DNA from: Melanocharis versteri
Lineage: Eukaryota > Chordata > Aves > Passeriformes > Melanocharitidae
Direction: 5' to 3'
NCBI GenBank assembly: GCA_013397845.1
Contig: VZTG01005248.1
Location: forward strand, 991,028 to 1,055,027
Length of the DNA stretch: 64,000 nucleotides
The notes under the pieces: model-generated
Databases searched by the model: none
The model's input: only the letters and a program-made list of their open reading frames with translations
What the model was told of the DNA's origin: nothing
Made by a program: the position numbers and the translations under genes
In this document: positions 1-12,859 of the stretch, in pieces
Position numbering within the stretch: the stretch's first letter is position 1
How the letters are laid out: each line of letters begins with the position of its first letter

Positions 1-3000
1 GCATCACATGTACAAGCTCTGCACATCAAAGAGGTCACGTTCTTACCAGCATTTACCTGTCTTGTGCACATACTGTATTGGCTGAGAAAGCACAGGTCAG
101 TTTGATATATACTTCTGCACATGTGTACCCTGATGCTGAATATGTGCCTAGACTGCACACTGCAGCACTCGGACCTGCTGCAGCTCTGGATTCATGCGTG
201 GATGCCCCGTTACTATGGGGATTGGCTCTGCTGAGTTCTGTGACAGTAAAATCCCAGGCTTGCATCTAGTCATCCAGGGAGGGTTAAAAGGCAGAGAGCC
301 CTTCGGAGGGGGAAAGCATATTTACCGCTCAAAAACATGCTAAATGGGCATATATTCACCTGCACGCTTGAGTGCCTCCAAAATAGGGAAAATATTAATC
401 CCATCATCTGAATAGCACTTATCAGCAGAGGATTTGCTTAAGAAGATTTTCTATCTTGGCCTTTTCAAGGAGGGTGAAGCTGCTCCAGCAGCTGGTGGCA
501 GCTCAGGGAAGTCTGCCCATGAAGAGAAATAAGAATGGAGGCTCAGACAGTGAGAAGGCACAAGCAGATGTGAGTGAAGGTGAGGGGCTGCCTGGCTGTG
601 GCTTGGGGCGGTGGTGGGGCTCAAGGCCAGGGATGGCATTTTATTGACCCTGCCAGTTACCCCACTGTGCTAGGGGGACCCTCAGAGGCAAAGAGCCAGA
701 ATCTCTAGGGCACACTAAAGCAAACCCATGCCTGATTTCTGTTGGAATATGAGAGAAAAGGGATGATGAGCATGGAGGGCTTTATGAGGTGCTCTTCCTG
801 CATGCTCTGACTCAGAGTAAATACCCATTTATTTCAGCAAGAGGGGAGGGCCTTCTCTATCTGGTTATCTGTTAATCAGAGCTGTGGGGGTCCCCAGAAG
901 GGAAGTGCTTGAGCTTTTCTTCTTGACAGTGCCAGAGCAGGAATGCCCCTACGAGCGCAAGATTAGTCCCAGTTTTGTACCAGCAAATTTTGCACCTGGG
1001 TTGCCTGCCTCCCTTGCTCCGGTGCTACATTTTGGTGCCCTCCACACAGTCCAGTCCCTCCCCTCAGAACCAGCCCCTAAGGTGACAGCTAGAGTGAGAC
1101 CCTGGTCTCTGAAGACCCTCCTGATCGGAGCATGGGGCTTTGCTGTGAGCTGGGGACTGCCATGTCTTCAGTCTGGCGAGTCAGACTGCACTCTGGATGG
1201 GGAAGGGTTGTGGGGCTCCAGGCTTCTCCCTACACACTGAGAGCATGTCTGGGGGGTGGTGACTGCAGAAAAGACCTAGAACAGGTGCTATCCAATGCCA
1301 GGCAGGGGGTTCTGAACAGTGGTCAGTGCTGGAGGGAGGGCTTTGGGAAGGAGCTCTCCTGTCTGCACTGCCCAGGTTTCAAGTCCCGTGAATTTTGATT
1401 TCTGTGGCAGGGGAAAAAAAACAAAGGGGGGAGGAGTTAGCCTCTGCAGAGCAGACCCGGGGGGTGTCTGTACAGTGCTCGTTTCTGGAAAGGTGAGGGA
1501 GGAGCCCTCGCTGCAGGAGGGAATATTTAATTAGAGCTACTCTTGCCCACAGAGAGGAACTTGCAGGTAGCAGGTGGAAAAGGCTTTTAAACACTGCAAT
1601 TGAACCGCCTTAATCAGAACATCTGATAAATCTCTTGAGAAGGGTATGGCACTTTTGAAGGTGATGGAAGGAATTCTCTTCTCCTGACTGCTGCAGAGAG
1701 CTCCTGCTTTTCAAAGTCCCTAATGCTGAAAGGTAGCCAGCATCCTCACCACCTGATGGGCAAGCCCCATGTCTGCTCACCCTCCAGGGAAAAGGGAAAG
1801 ATTTAACTTGCAGATTGGAGTGAGAAAAAGAGGCAGCTACTCATCAACAGAGAAAACCTGAAATCTTGCCCAAAGAAAAGAAAGACTGACTGTGTGAAAA
1901 TTTAGTGAAACATGTTTAAGGACTGTAACCTCAGAAATCTCATCTGTTCTAGTGCCTGCAATAGGAATTGCTTTCTCTGAGTTTCATGTCTGCTTTGGTC
2001 ACAGCAGCTCCTCTGACACAGTGCTCCAGCCATGCCAGGGCAAGAGAGGTCTGGAGTTTGTCCTGCAGAAACACATTGCTCACATTTTAAGGCCAGTGTT
2101 TTCTCCTCTGTGCAATCCCAGCATAATGTGGATTTGCAAAGGTGACTGAAAAATGGGCTCTGCAAAGTCATTAGCAACATTGATTCTCATTATTGTAGCA
2201 TATGCCAGTGCAAAAACATCCAGCATTTGCAAGATGGATGGGTTGCACCGGCTGGGCTGTGAGTGCCTAATTAGTTAAAATACACAGCATCATAAATGCC
2301 AGCACTGACAGCTGAGGCCTTGCACTGTCAGTATGGTGAGCAGCGTTAATTTGCTCTGACATCAGACTGCTCCCTCGGTATGGATGCCAAATCCTCGCTC
2401 TCTGCTGCAGCCAGAGTCCTGCACCCAAATGCAGAACAGTGTGCGTGTCATGAAACTGGCCCAAGGTACAGCAGCAGTTGCTGCGAGAGGCAACAGCAGC
2501 AGCAACAGCAGGGACAACACAAGGCAAAATAGGCTCTGCAGGAGGCCGGCTAAGTGCTGTGGTGTCCTTTCGCTCAGCCTCCATAACCCAAAGAGCTGCA
2601 GGAATGTGCAGGCAGGGACTCCCCATTGCTCAGCGTGCAGCTGTCCCAGAAAGGGGAAAGTCAGCTTTGTGGTTTCAGTTCAGAATCAGAATAGGGACTC
2701 ACTGAATGTGCATCCGTCACTACAAAACTGCCTCACTGAATGGAACTCCTACCACAAAGCCTGACTTTAGTCCTGACAGTGGGAGCTTGGGCACCTGTAC
2801 TGGGGCAGTGCCTGAGAGTGCTCTCAGCGCGTCTGAGAGGATCCCATCCTGCACGGCTGGTGTGGGGATTCTTTGCCCTCATCCCACCAAGGAAAAGTCA
2901 CAACCTCCAGCAAAATGCCCCAACTTCTTTCCCTGCTTCCCCAGCACAGTTAATGTAACCTTTGCCAGGGAAAGCATCCTGTGAATCAGAGGGCACCGTG

Positions 3001-3487
3001 CCAGCTGATCTGTGAACAATTTAACCGATTTTTCATTAACCAGCAGCTTATGGAGAAGTTGCTAAATTTTATGGGCCATTAGCAGCTTCTGACGCTGCAA
3101 ATGACTATGAAATTCAGGGTCTTGCAGTTTTGAATCTTGTAGGCTTGATAAATAGCCCTTGTTGGGAGTGTAGATTTGAAAAAACATACTCAGCATGGCC
3201 CCATACAAAGAAGCTGTTGGCAGCATGGAGAACGGGGAATGTGGGGATGGGAGTGACTGCAGCAACCCACAAGCCAATCTACACCTCCCCCAAAGTGGGG
3301 AGTTTTCCTGAGGAAAGGTGATTTTGAGAAATATTGTCCCGAAGATGATCCACGAAGGCGTTGGAGGATGGGGGTGAGGCAGTGAACAAGGGTTAATGCA
3401 GCCATTAAAATATGTGTTAATTGAGTGCAGGGGAGGGCTGAGAGTGCTGACTGCTGTTTATGCATGTGTAGCTGGACATCTGCAAAA
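1..3487. other. No gene seen
   Basis: This stretch is GC-richer than most of the window and therefore gives many chance open frames up to about 120 codons, on both strands and overlapping. None shows a recognisable domain, and I found no convincing splice-site-bounded exon. A CAG-type run lies at 2488-2515. Confidence 0.6.
2488..2515 (+). repeat. Short CAG/CAA-rich run
   Basis: Imperfect CAGCAGCAGCAACAGCAGG-type run. The open frames through it show no recognisable protein. Confidence 0.7.
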
Positions 3488-3620
3488 ATGTCATTTATCC
3501 TCATTTTATGGCTGGGAAACCTCCATTGTGGAGCAGCAAAATAAAGATCTCCAGGGTCACATGCAGGCCATGGGCTGAACAGGTTTGGGCACAGGTTCGT
3601 CCTGGCCTCAGCCGTGGGGC
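3488..3620 (+). repeat. Possible MIR-type SINE
   Basis: TTATCCTCATTTTATGGCTGGGAAAC, then a gap and CCAGGGTCACATGCAGG, GGGCTGAACAGG and CACAGGTTCGTCC follow the order of the MIR core (TCATTTTACAGATGGGGAAAC, CCAAGGTCACACAG, GGGATTTGAACCCAGGT). Similarity is partial; alignment would be needed to be sure. Confidence 0.4.
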
Positions 3621-4041
3621 TGTGCTCCTCTTTTTGCACAAGTCCCACGGCAACCTGCTGCCTGCCCAGCTAGCCCACACACAGGGCAAGCCCTGACTGT
3701 CACAACTTCCCGGCTCCTGAAAGTGTTCCAGCAACTTCGCAACAGAAATAAAGTTACTGCTTCTGCTTGGCTGAAACCATCCTGTGTGGGAATGTTACCA
3801 CCCACACCTGAAGGCAAGGGCAGCCCAGGCTCCTGGTAATACATCCCTTGGGGTGGATTAGAGTGAGACAACACTGAATGAGCAGTGTTTGTAAATATAT
3901 ATATGTAGGCTTATTTTGGAACAAATTGGTTGCAATGGAAAGCAGGTATGTAGCTGTTTTAGTTATTACTATCTACAGAAATATAGCTATATAAAAGCCT
4001 AAAAATATCACTCAAGAAAAGGTATGAGGGGAAAGAAAGAG

Positions 4042-4117
4042 GGAAGGAAGGAAGGAAGGAAGGAAGGAAGGAAGGAAGGAAGGAAGAAAAAGAAAGAAAG
4101 AAAGAAAGAAAAAAAAA
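4042..4117 (+). repeat. Compound microsatellite (GGAA)n(GAAA)n
   Basis: A run of GGAA units from about 4042 to 4085 passes into GAAA units to about 4117 and then an A-rich end. All-purine strand, no nearby gene. Confidence 0.97.
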
Positions 4118-7100
4118 TAAGAGTAGAAAGATATCACCAGCCATAGATCCTGTGACAAGACTTGTTTGCAAAGTGATGTTCACAGTCTTGTTGAAGTGAT
4201 GGTTGCAGTCGATCTGTCAGGGGTGGAGAGAGGCTGTGAAGCAGAGTTCAATGGGTTAATATACTTCCAGTCTAGGTGGGAATGTCCAGGTACCTTCCCA
4301 GGGTGGGGAGCTTTCAGTCCCCTGGTGGAAGGCCTCAGAAATGAGTCTGGGGGCACTTCAGGGGTCTTCAATGGTTTGTGACACCTTCTGAGACAAATGT
4401 CCCTTGTATGATCTTTCCTGGGAGTGGGGAGGGAGGTAGAGGAAGACAATTGGCATGAAGAAAAGCACAATCCCACCTCTCACGATGTAGCTCTTATCTG
4501 GCTCAAAGTACATCTGGTAATCTCCGGTGGTGAGTGTTCACCCCTCTGCCTTGTGTTCTGCCTTAAGTAGATCAGAGATTTTGCCACCGCACACCCAATC
4601 TCATCTCCTCCCCTTTGGGGGTGCAAACTCTGCCACGGCAAAGCACTCTGCCCTTCCACAAATGGGCAATTGTTTTGAGTCATTAACCATTAACATTTCA
4701 GTTTCTCACCAGGAGTCAATTAAACCACAAAATTTAAGCCTAAGGTAAATGGTGAGACTTTGAAGATAGGGTGTTCAGGTTTTCTTTTTGTCTAATGTTC
4801 AACTTCTAATTAAAACAAGGCTGCTGCTGGCAAGAATAGTCCAGCACACCCCTGAGGTCAGCTGAGGACTGGATTTGAAATCTCTGAACTGCCTGACAGG
4901 CAGAGGTCCCCTCTGGAGATGGGGATGGCAGGGGTCAGAGCCTTGCCTGCCACTGACCTGGCAGAAAGGTCCAGTCTCTGATCTCACAGGATGAACAGGC
5001 AAGGGCAGAACCCAGTGCCATATCGGGCTGGGCTGCAGCCATGCAACAGGAAATGTAGCTCAGATGTTTTCACCAACAAGCCTCATTAGCCTTTGACAGT
5101 CCATGCAGCCCAGAACCAGCTAGTACGGCCACCTGAACACAGGAGCATATTCTGTGATGCTCATTTTGCTTTTTCATGAAGGGATATGGGTACAGGCAGA
5201 AATGTGGAGGATGAAGCTTGGGCCTCATGCAGAACAAATGATTAAATGAAATTTCTGACCCTTTTCAAAGGGAACTGTGATTCAAGGGGCCCATCAAAGC
5301 CCCAGGCATGCTGGGGAAGCCCTGCCCAGGAGGCTGCCCAGGCACAAAGAAGCTCTGATAGCAACCCTTGCTCTCACAGCTTGGCTGGTGGCAGGGGATA
5401 CCAGGATTCAGAGACAGATTTTGGCACCTTGCTGTGGGGAGGAGGGAGAATAGATACCAGTTCCATGCACTCTGGAGAAGGACATGGAAAGCCAAGACTG
5501 ACCCTGTTACTGAAGGAGAAACCTGAGCTTCCCCTTGTGTGCTAAATCTGCTGAGTGCATCCTGGCAGTCTGCAGCCTGCTGCCCATCACTGGGGTGAAA
5601 GCAGATGTGATTCATACTTGTGCCTGGGCTTGTTTTTCTCGTGCCCCTCAGTAGCACACAGAGGTTCCCATTCGGAAGCCCAAGTTTATTTATTAGAACA
5701 TGGCAGAGGGATGAAAAAGTGAAGCAGCTTGTGCTCCCTGCTGAGCTGTGGGCCAGAGCTGGAGCCTATCACTCCAGCACCCAACCATGCTGCATAGCCA
5801 CCACAGCTTCAAACCATGGCTGCTACCAGAGTTGATACGAAACAAAAAAAAGGAAGAGGTGTAAAACAGAAAACTGGCTGCTAGGACTGAATGATGGTCA
5901 GCTGCTTCTAGGCAAGTCAGATGTACAGAACTGCTACTGAGAATTGAGCTGGACTGACATTTAAAAATTAAAGGAATATTTGAAAATAGGGAAAACATGA
6001 CTCAGAAGTATGAAGTCACTGGCAATAAATGTCAGAGACTTAATTTGCAAGTGAAAATTCACATCCACCTCACGTCAGTGTTGCTACCTGATGCCCCATA
6101 TCCAAAAAAACATAACTGCGTTATTGCATGAGTCATCCACAACCCCCTAAAAATATAAAGATCCTGAGTAGCAAGTCAAGTTAGGAGGTTATTAAATGAT
6201 TGAATGGTGAACCCATTCCTGCAGAGTGTGCAGTTGGGCACTGGGGCAAATGTGGTCTGCTGTGAGCAATGCAGCCAACACTCCTTTCAGTCACCAGCCC
6301 TGATGATCTGGGGATCTGCCCAGAACCATGAATGCAGCTCAGTAACAGTTGGGAGAAAGTATGCATTTAATGAAAAAAGGCTAGGGAAAAATCAACTTTG
6401 ACAATCTGAAAGTATGTACGAATATATATTAGATCTCCTCAAGGTAGAAAGGTGCACTCAGCACGTAATGTGTATGTTAGCAATTCAGAAGGAGATCAAT
6501 CAGGGTAATATTACAGACGTTTATCTGTGCTGCTTTGATCAGGTTTTCTTCTGAAGTTTCCTGAGTCAAAAATATTGAAGCAAATGATTTCTCTCTGCAT
6601 TTTGATACTTGTGCTTCTAAATAGTCATTAAATGAGGAGGCCCAAGAAATGTGAGGAAAAAACCTCAGAATCTGTGCATACCTGTGTATGAGCCATCCAG
6701 TGTTTGCTAAGCCCATCCTTTCCTGGTTCTTGCCATGTGTGGATTTAAGGCATGAAAAAATTTGTCCATCACCCCCTCAGAATTTAAAATACTTCATTAT
6801 TCTCTGTGTGGGCCAAGCAAAAACCATCTCTTCGAGTGCAAATGTGTTTCGATGGCCTGCCATCTAGCACAGTTATAGCAGTTTGGAACCATGCATCACC
6901 CCAGAGATCAGCACCATTAATTTAAAAAAAAAACAATGTATCTTTTTTTAGATGCCAGTGGGAGGCCCTTTGAGAGAAGTACATGCGTGGAGAGCCCACA
7001 GCACCCAGCATAAGTGTACACACGGCTCTGTATTCCCGCAGTGTTACACATGTGTCTCTCCTCGGGGTTATCAGACTGCCTGGTGGAGCTGTAGAATTAA

Positions 7101-9059
7101 GAAGCAGTCCAGTGCTGGCGCCACTAATGCACATGGATCTGCAGTCAGCACCAAAACGCTGACACTGGAAGCAGCACAGCATTTGGCTGACACGGCTGGG
7201 ACAGGTGCTGTCCCCACTTTGCCCCATGTCTGTTTCTCATCTACCTGGACCTGTTGGGTGTCCATTATTTGGCTAACGATGCAGTGTTATGGCATGGTCG
7301 GTGCTATCCCACCGACACTGTAGGCGCTGATAAATCACACAGTTACCCCTACGCAATGGTGTGCTTGTTTTAGAACTTACCTATTGTCATGCTGTATTAA
7401 TAAGCCAGATCCAGCCTAGCTGCTGGCAATGTGAAATGCTGCTCTATCGTCAGAGGAATGTGATTTGCAAAGCGTTCGGCTCCTGAGGAGAGCCTCAGAA
7501 GAAGGTGTGCTGTATTTCTTTCATATTCTTAAAAAAAAGTCATGGCATGAAATTTTTATTAATTTGATATCCCATATTCAACCCTGTTTGAACTCTACTA
7601 TATTTTCTTTCATTTTAAGTTTCTCTCTATTTGTATTTGTCATAGAAGAGGGTTAGGAAAGTTCAATTCTTCATAAGGAGATAGTATAGTTTTGAGTTCT
7701 AACGGCTCTTTATAGGTTGAAAATGCACTTAAATGCACTTAAATTACGTGAGAAGAGTCCCACAGAAACACATTGCTTCATAAAGCTGGAAAGCAAACAA
7801 TTGGAGAAACAGTTCTTACATATTTTTGGACTATCTGTGCTAACTTGCTTTGACCCTTTTTTACCTTTGAACAACCAGAGAATTAGAGGGTCTGATGGAT
7901 AATCGAAGTGTGAAAGGACATTCATTCAGGGTAACTGATGACACAGCAGAAGAGCAACATGGATATTTGCATCAGACTTTACCACGAAGAGGAATCATCT
8001 CACATTGAAATGCTAATTGAGGTGATTTTAAACTAAACTGACAGACTTAGTGGTAGTGAATCACCATGGTCACAAAGTGCTTGTCCCAGAGTTGTGTGGT
8101 ACTTGTTACAAATTGCCCATTGTACCAGAGAAAGAAAAGGTGGGAAATATGTTCAGGGCTCTAGGTCTTAGAAACAGTCAAGTCTGATTTGTTTACCAGA
8201 AAAAAATTCTATGAAAAAGACCAAATGAGGCATGGTAAGATCTGAACTTCTCAAATTCATTCCAATAAGCGCTGACAGAAGACGCATCCTTTTTTTCTTT
8301 CACATTCATTTTACACATTCTGTAAAATACCAAATACTAATATGAATCAAGTGAATTTGCTTTTTATTAGAGCATTGCAAAAATTCCATGAATGTCTTAT
8401 CTAATTTTCAGATTTCTTTAAGTATTTAGTGCTGCTTTGAAAGAAACCAAGAGGAAATAAAACCCCCAAACAACTGACTCTAACAGAGCAGGAGGAGACA
8501 CATAACTCTTACTGACATCCTGAGTGCAGGTACAGAACTTAGTTATCCAGTGCTGTTCAACAGAGCTGGGACTCAAGACGAGTTTCATTCTTTTTGCAGA
8601 TTACAGTAACATAACTTTTATTAGGAAATGTTAGATTTGACCTCTGCTTCCTTCTCCCAAACTCTGGATTTTCCTAGCTCTTTTTTGCTCTCTGTACTTT
8701 AGATGCCTTTTCTAGATACTGGGCTCCTGACTCCACTCCTGGGTGGAGCCTCTCCCTTTGGCTCAATGTTCTTGGCCTTGGCCAACCTTCTCATCAACAC
8801 AAGAGCTACCAAGCCACAATCAATTAGAGTCATGCGTTCGCCTCAGTTTTGGTGAATAATCTAGTGGCTTCCAGAGAAAAGCTAAGGCACTTTGGGGATA
8901 AAGTTAAAGCAAAAGAGCTGCAATAGTGCCAGAAATGTGATCGATAAGATTAACAGCTTTTAGTTTTTGTTTACTTTTATCTTTACCAGCTTTTTTTTCA
9001 AATTAAGTATTTTCTACAAAGTCTTAGAGGTATTTAAGCCCTAGAAGAATAGAACCCCT

Positions 9060-9400
9060 ATGGAGTAATTATTATCATTTCTCAAGATATCTTATAATTC
9101 ACCGTTATCTTTTCCCTGGAGTATGATTTAATTACTGCCATATCAGATGAGTTGTATTTTGTCTAATGTGACTGCAACTGATTAGCAGGCATTGCTGCAA
9201 GCTGATAATGAGTTAGGCAGCTGAAATTTCACCTAAATGGAGGATAGAAATTGGTGCTCCTGGTGTTGATTAACTGATATTTATTTCACAATTATAAATA
9301 AAGTTCTACTACCTAGTTGTCATTTTGCAGAATGTGTTTTCACTATGTCTTCTGGATTTAGAATAATTGGCATGTCTGTGGGTTTGGTTTCTTAGTGCAA
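9060..9400. promoter_or_regulatory. Candidate conserved non-coding element
   Basis: Clustered TAATTATTATCA, GATTTAATTACTG, TGATTAGCAGG, GCTGATAATGAG and GTTGATTAACTG motifs with no stop-free frame and no repeat signature. Typical composition of homeodomain-rich enhancers; conservation not verified. Confidence 0.25.
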
Positions 9401-9954
9401 GAAAGCAATTTGCAGAAGTTGTTGATAGGAAGCAGTATGTGTTACCTTAGCGGGGAATTTAAGCACAGATGTTTTTGGAAGATAATTTGTCAAATTACTC
9501 CAAGTCTCTTCAAATATTTGCAGACTCTCAGAACTGTGGTTTGAATATTTTTTGGTGGATGAATAATTTGAACTGCATTTTCAAAAAGAATATTTACTGC
9601 GTGACACAAGGATTAATACCAAAGTCATCAAAATAATTCAAAGAGAGGACCTTGCTGCCAGTTGAACCTTAGAAAATGAAAGACTTGAGTAAGTGCTCTG
9701 GGCATGGGTGACCCGATGTCTTAATCCAGCTGCCATTTGTTATTAGAAAACAAAAATCTTTGGTTGTCATGATTATCCTTCTCTAGTTCTGAGAGGGTTA
9801 TATTTAGGACTCAACTTTCACCAGTGTCACAGATGCCTGTATTCCTGGACCTTGCAAAGTCCAAACATTTTCACTTTCTCTTATTCTGAAGGAATTAAAC
9901 CATACAGAAACCACAAGTACAGAAGTCATTGCTTCTGGTGGCTGCAGACAAGTA

Positions 9955-9974
9955 CTATATATATATGTATATAA
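9955..9974 (+). repeat. Short (TA)n run
   Basis: An alternating TA run with one TG interruption. A short array without nearby gene structure. Confidence 0.85.
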
Positions 9975-12012
9975 AAGAGACCCACTACTTGGGAAAAGCT
10001 TCCATCTCTATTAAATCTGAAGTATCTGAAGTGAGTGTTTAGCACGTCTCCTCCATAATCCCAAAGGAGATGATACTTCTACTAGAGGATGTATTCCAAC
10101 ATGCTTTGCAAAGGCAGGTAAACAGAAAGTCATCATTCATCACAGTTTTGCTTTTGACGTTGCCAGCAACATCTCCTGGGGTATTTTTAAATTCATCAGT
10201 CATAAAATTACAATTTTGTTGGTTTTTCCCGAGAGGTTCTGTTAGAATGGGTAGCTTTTTCTTGGTGCTTACTGCAAGCACACAAATGAAATGAACACTT
10301 GCTCAGAAAATGAGCAGGCTCTGATGAGAAGGGAAATGATGAAGGAGCATAAGCAGTAGCCAAGCTGTGCTTCTGCCTGACATTAAACAACACATGCTCA
10401 ACGTTTCATGACAAACTGATACACAGCAGAGAGATATTGAACAAAATCCTCCTGTCTGAGAAACTTGCCAGGGTCACCGTTATGCCAGAAATTGCATGAT
10501 GGAGATTTTAAGAAGCTGTATCACAATATCATGTCCTTGGCAGGTATTTTAAGAAGTAATGAAAAGTGATAATTTGAATGAGTTTTGTCATCCTAAAAAT
10601 TGCCTCTTCTGGAGTGTCCTGGCCAATATCCAGTCATCTCAAGCCTTGTTCTTGCTTATGGCACAGAGAAGAGTAGTGACTTCTCCATGGCTTGGAACAG
10701 CTATGGCTGAGCCAGCACAGAGACACCATTCACTCTGGTGCCCTGCCGTTCAGACTAAGAGAAACTTCTTTTCCTGGCATTGGCACCAGAATTAGTCCCT
10801 TGCATTGCTTTAGCCAGATGATCCCACTGGGAAGTGGCTCCAGCTATTTAGAAATGATGGCTATTCACTGTCCCACAGCCCTGTAAATACCTGTGTCCCC
10901 AGATGATTAGACTATTTCGGTTTCTCTTCCTACAGTTTGACAAACATTTGAGTGCTTCTGCCAAATATGTTTAGATGCCTATTAACTATCAGGTAGTTTT
11001 AAGGTCTGTTTTCCACGCATACGATATAGCACTGTCAGTCTGTCCTAACAGTTTTGCAAAAAGCAAAGCAAAGTCCCTGATGCTGAGATGACCTGTCACG
11101 AAACCTAGACACACCACATTGCCTAGGAAGGGATACTTAGCACATTTCCCAAGAGAAAAGTTCACAGCCAGTAACCAGATTTCACATCTGGTGTGATCAT
11201 CACATCCATGTCCTCAGGGCTGACGCTTGCAGCTGCAGCTTCTCTGTGCCTTCTGGCATAGGGTTAGGGTTATGTGCAGAGTTAGGGCCAGGCACCCCTC
11301 AATGTGAACAGAAAGGCAAATACGAAAAATGATGGGCTACGGTGAGTTAAAGAAAACAGGCAAAAAAATTACTTTAAAAATGGAAAAGATATTTGAAGGG
11401 TAGAGGTTTGGTTCCTTTCTCCAGCAAATTAAAGAAATGCAACATTCAGGTAGAGAGACACTGGAACCTCCCTCACCCACTTATGCCTGAAACTGCACAA
11501 CAAAAAGACCATTTGGATGCCTTCCCCAGCCCAAGTTTTACATTCAGTTATGAAATGCGTTCTTATTTTAAATGCTATGTAATCAGAGAGCGGGGGACAT
11601 CTTTACATATAAACAGTGGAATAAAAAGCAATGTGGAAAATACCATCCTTCACAGCATCTGTGTCCCTGCAACTTCTGCCTCAATAAAACAGTAAAACTT
11701 TGAGAAGGATTCCTCCTCAAAATGTGTCTCTGAGGTCAGGACAGTGTTCAGCTGAGCTCCTGATGGCCTCTGCCAGCCCCATGCTGGCAGCAGAGTTTGT
11801 CAGCTGTGGGATCCTGGTTTCCTTTGAGAAAGGAGCTTGTTGATGGCACAGGAGGGTCTGCTCTGAGCTCAGGTCTCCCAGTGCTGAGTGGCTGTCAGTG
11901 CAAGAATGCCTATAATGTGAATCTTGGAAAGGTTGGTCTGCCCATGTGCATTTATCCTGTCTCCTTTGCCACTGATGCAAAATAATTTGGTCTAAAAATA
12001 GTGTGAGGTAGA

Positions 12013-12424
12013 TCATAGAATCATAGAATGGTTTGGGTTGGAAGGGACCTTAAAGATCATCTTGTTCCAACCCCACTGCCATGGGCAGGGACACCTTCCA
12101 CTAGACCAGATTTCTCGGAGCTCTATCCAGCCTAGCCTTGAACACTTCCAGGGATGGGGAAGCCACAGTTTCTCAGGGCAACCTGTTCCAGTACCTCATC
12201 ACTGTCACTATTTTTTCCTAATTGCTAACCTAAAACTACCCTCTTTCAGTTTTAAGCCATTTCCCCTTATCCTGTCGCTACATGCTCTTGTAAAATTTCT
12301 CTCTCCATCTTTCTTGCTGGCCCCCTTCAGATACTGGAAGGCCACAATTAGGTCACCCCAAAGCCTTCTTTTTTCCAGGCTGAACAAACCCAATTCTCTC
12401 AGCCTTCCCTCATAGGAGAGGTAT
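12013..12424 (-). mobile_element. CR1 LINE 3' fragment
   Basis: Starts TCATAGAATCATAGAATGG and continues TTTGGGTTGGAAGGGACCTT, AAGATCATCTTGTTCCAACCCC, CTAGACCAGATTTCTCGGAG and CAGGCTGAACAAACCCAATTCTCTCAGCC, the classic antisense CR1 3' end. It is well preserved and 5'-truncated on the right, next to the LTR fragment. Confidence 0.97.
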
Positions 12425-12429
12425 GGGGT

Positions 12430-12720
12430 TGGGAAGAAAAACCTTTGCAGGGAGGCACCAGGGGCCCCGTGTCCTGTTGGCCACATGGCAGTGGGTCAGG
12501 TCAGGCTCTATGAGCATTTTACATGTAATCACCATCTTTTATACACTGTTTGTTATTAGTATTGTTGCTGTTACTGTTTGTTTTCTTATCTTATTGCTGT
12601 TTCCAGTAAATTGTTCTTATCTCAGCTTGGAATCTCTGCCTTTTTTCTCCCTGTCACCGGAGAGGTGGGCAGAGGGGAGTGGCTGCATGGGGTGTGATTT
12701 CCAGCTGGGTTTAAACAACG
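12430..12720 (+). mobile_element. 3' part of an avian ERVL-type LTR
   Basis: TTATTGCTGTTTCCAGTAAATTG, TTATCTCAGCTTGGAATCTCTGCC, GAGAGGTGGGCAGAGGGGAGTGGCTGCATGGGG and CCAGCTGGGTTTAAAC in order match the 3' half of an LTR family related to the one at 20.5 kb. The 5' half is missing and a CR1 copy lies directly to its left. Confidence 0.75.
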
Positions 12721-12859
12721 CCTCTCCAGCACCCCCACCAGCTCTCCAACTGGAGCTCTCCAAATAAATGCTTCCAGCCCCAAATGAATTGAGAGTCTCA
12801 CATCAGTTATTGGTTTTAACTAAACATTTGTCCTCAATATGTAAATATATGTAGGTTCT

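Larger units (their letters stand above)
4140..12012. other. No gene seen; mostly AT-rich intergenic sequence
   Basis: A GC-richer block at 4180-4690 has a minus-strand frame broken by one stop, of unknown origin. From about 7.4 kb the sequence is AT-rich with no open frame over 80 codons. A motif-dense block at 9060-9400 looks like a conserved element. A short GGGTTAGGGTTA tract is at 11261-11272. Confidence 0.6.

Noticed and set aside
456..647. Plus-strand frame with KLLQQLVAAQGSLPMKRNKNGG, exon-like at first sight
   Set aside because: No recognised family, no convincing acceptor and donor pair, and the opposite strand is equally open; GC content explains it.
884..1240. 118-codon plus-strand frame
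   Set aside because: No domain, low-complexity composition, overlaps other chance frames in a GC-rich stretch.
2384..2764. 126-codon plus-strand frame with a CAG/CAA-rich part
   Set aside because: Overlapping frames on both strands, no recognisable protein, no splice context.
3190..3648. 152-codon minus-strand frame
   Set aside because: No domain or splice context; partly overlaps the possible MIR-type SINE.
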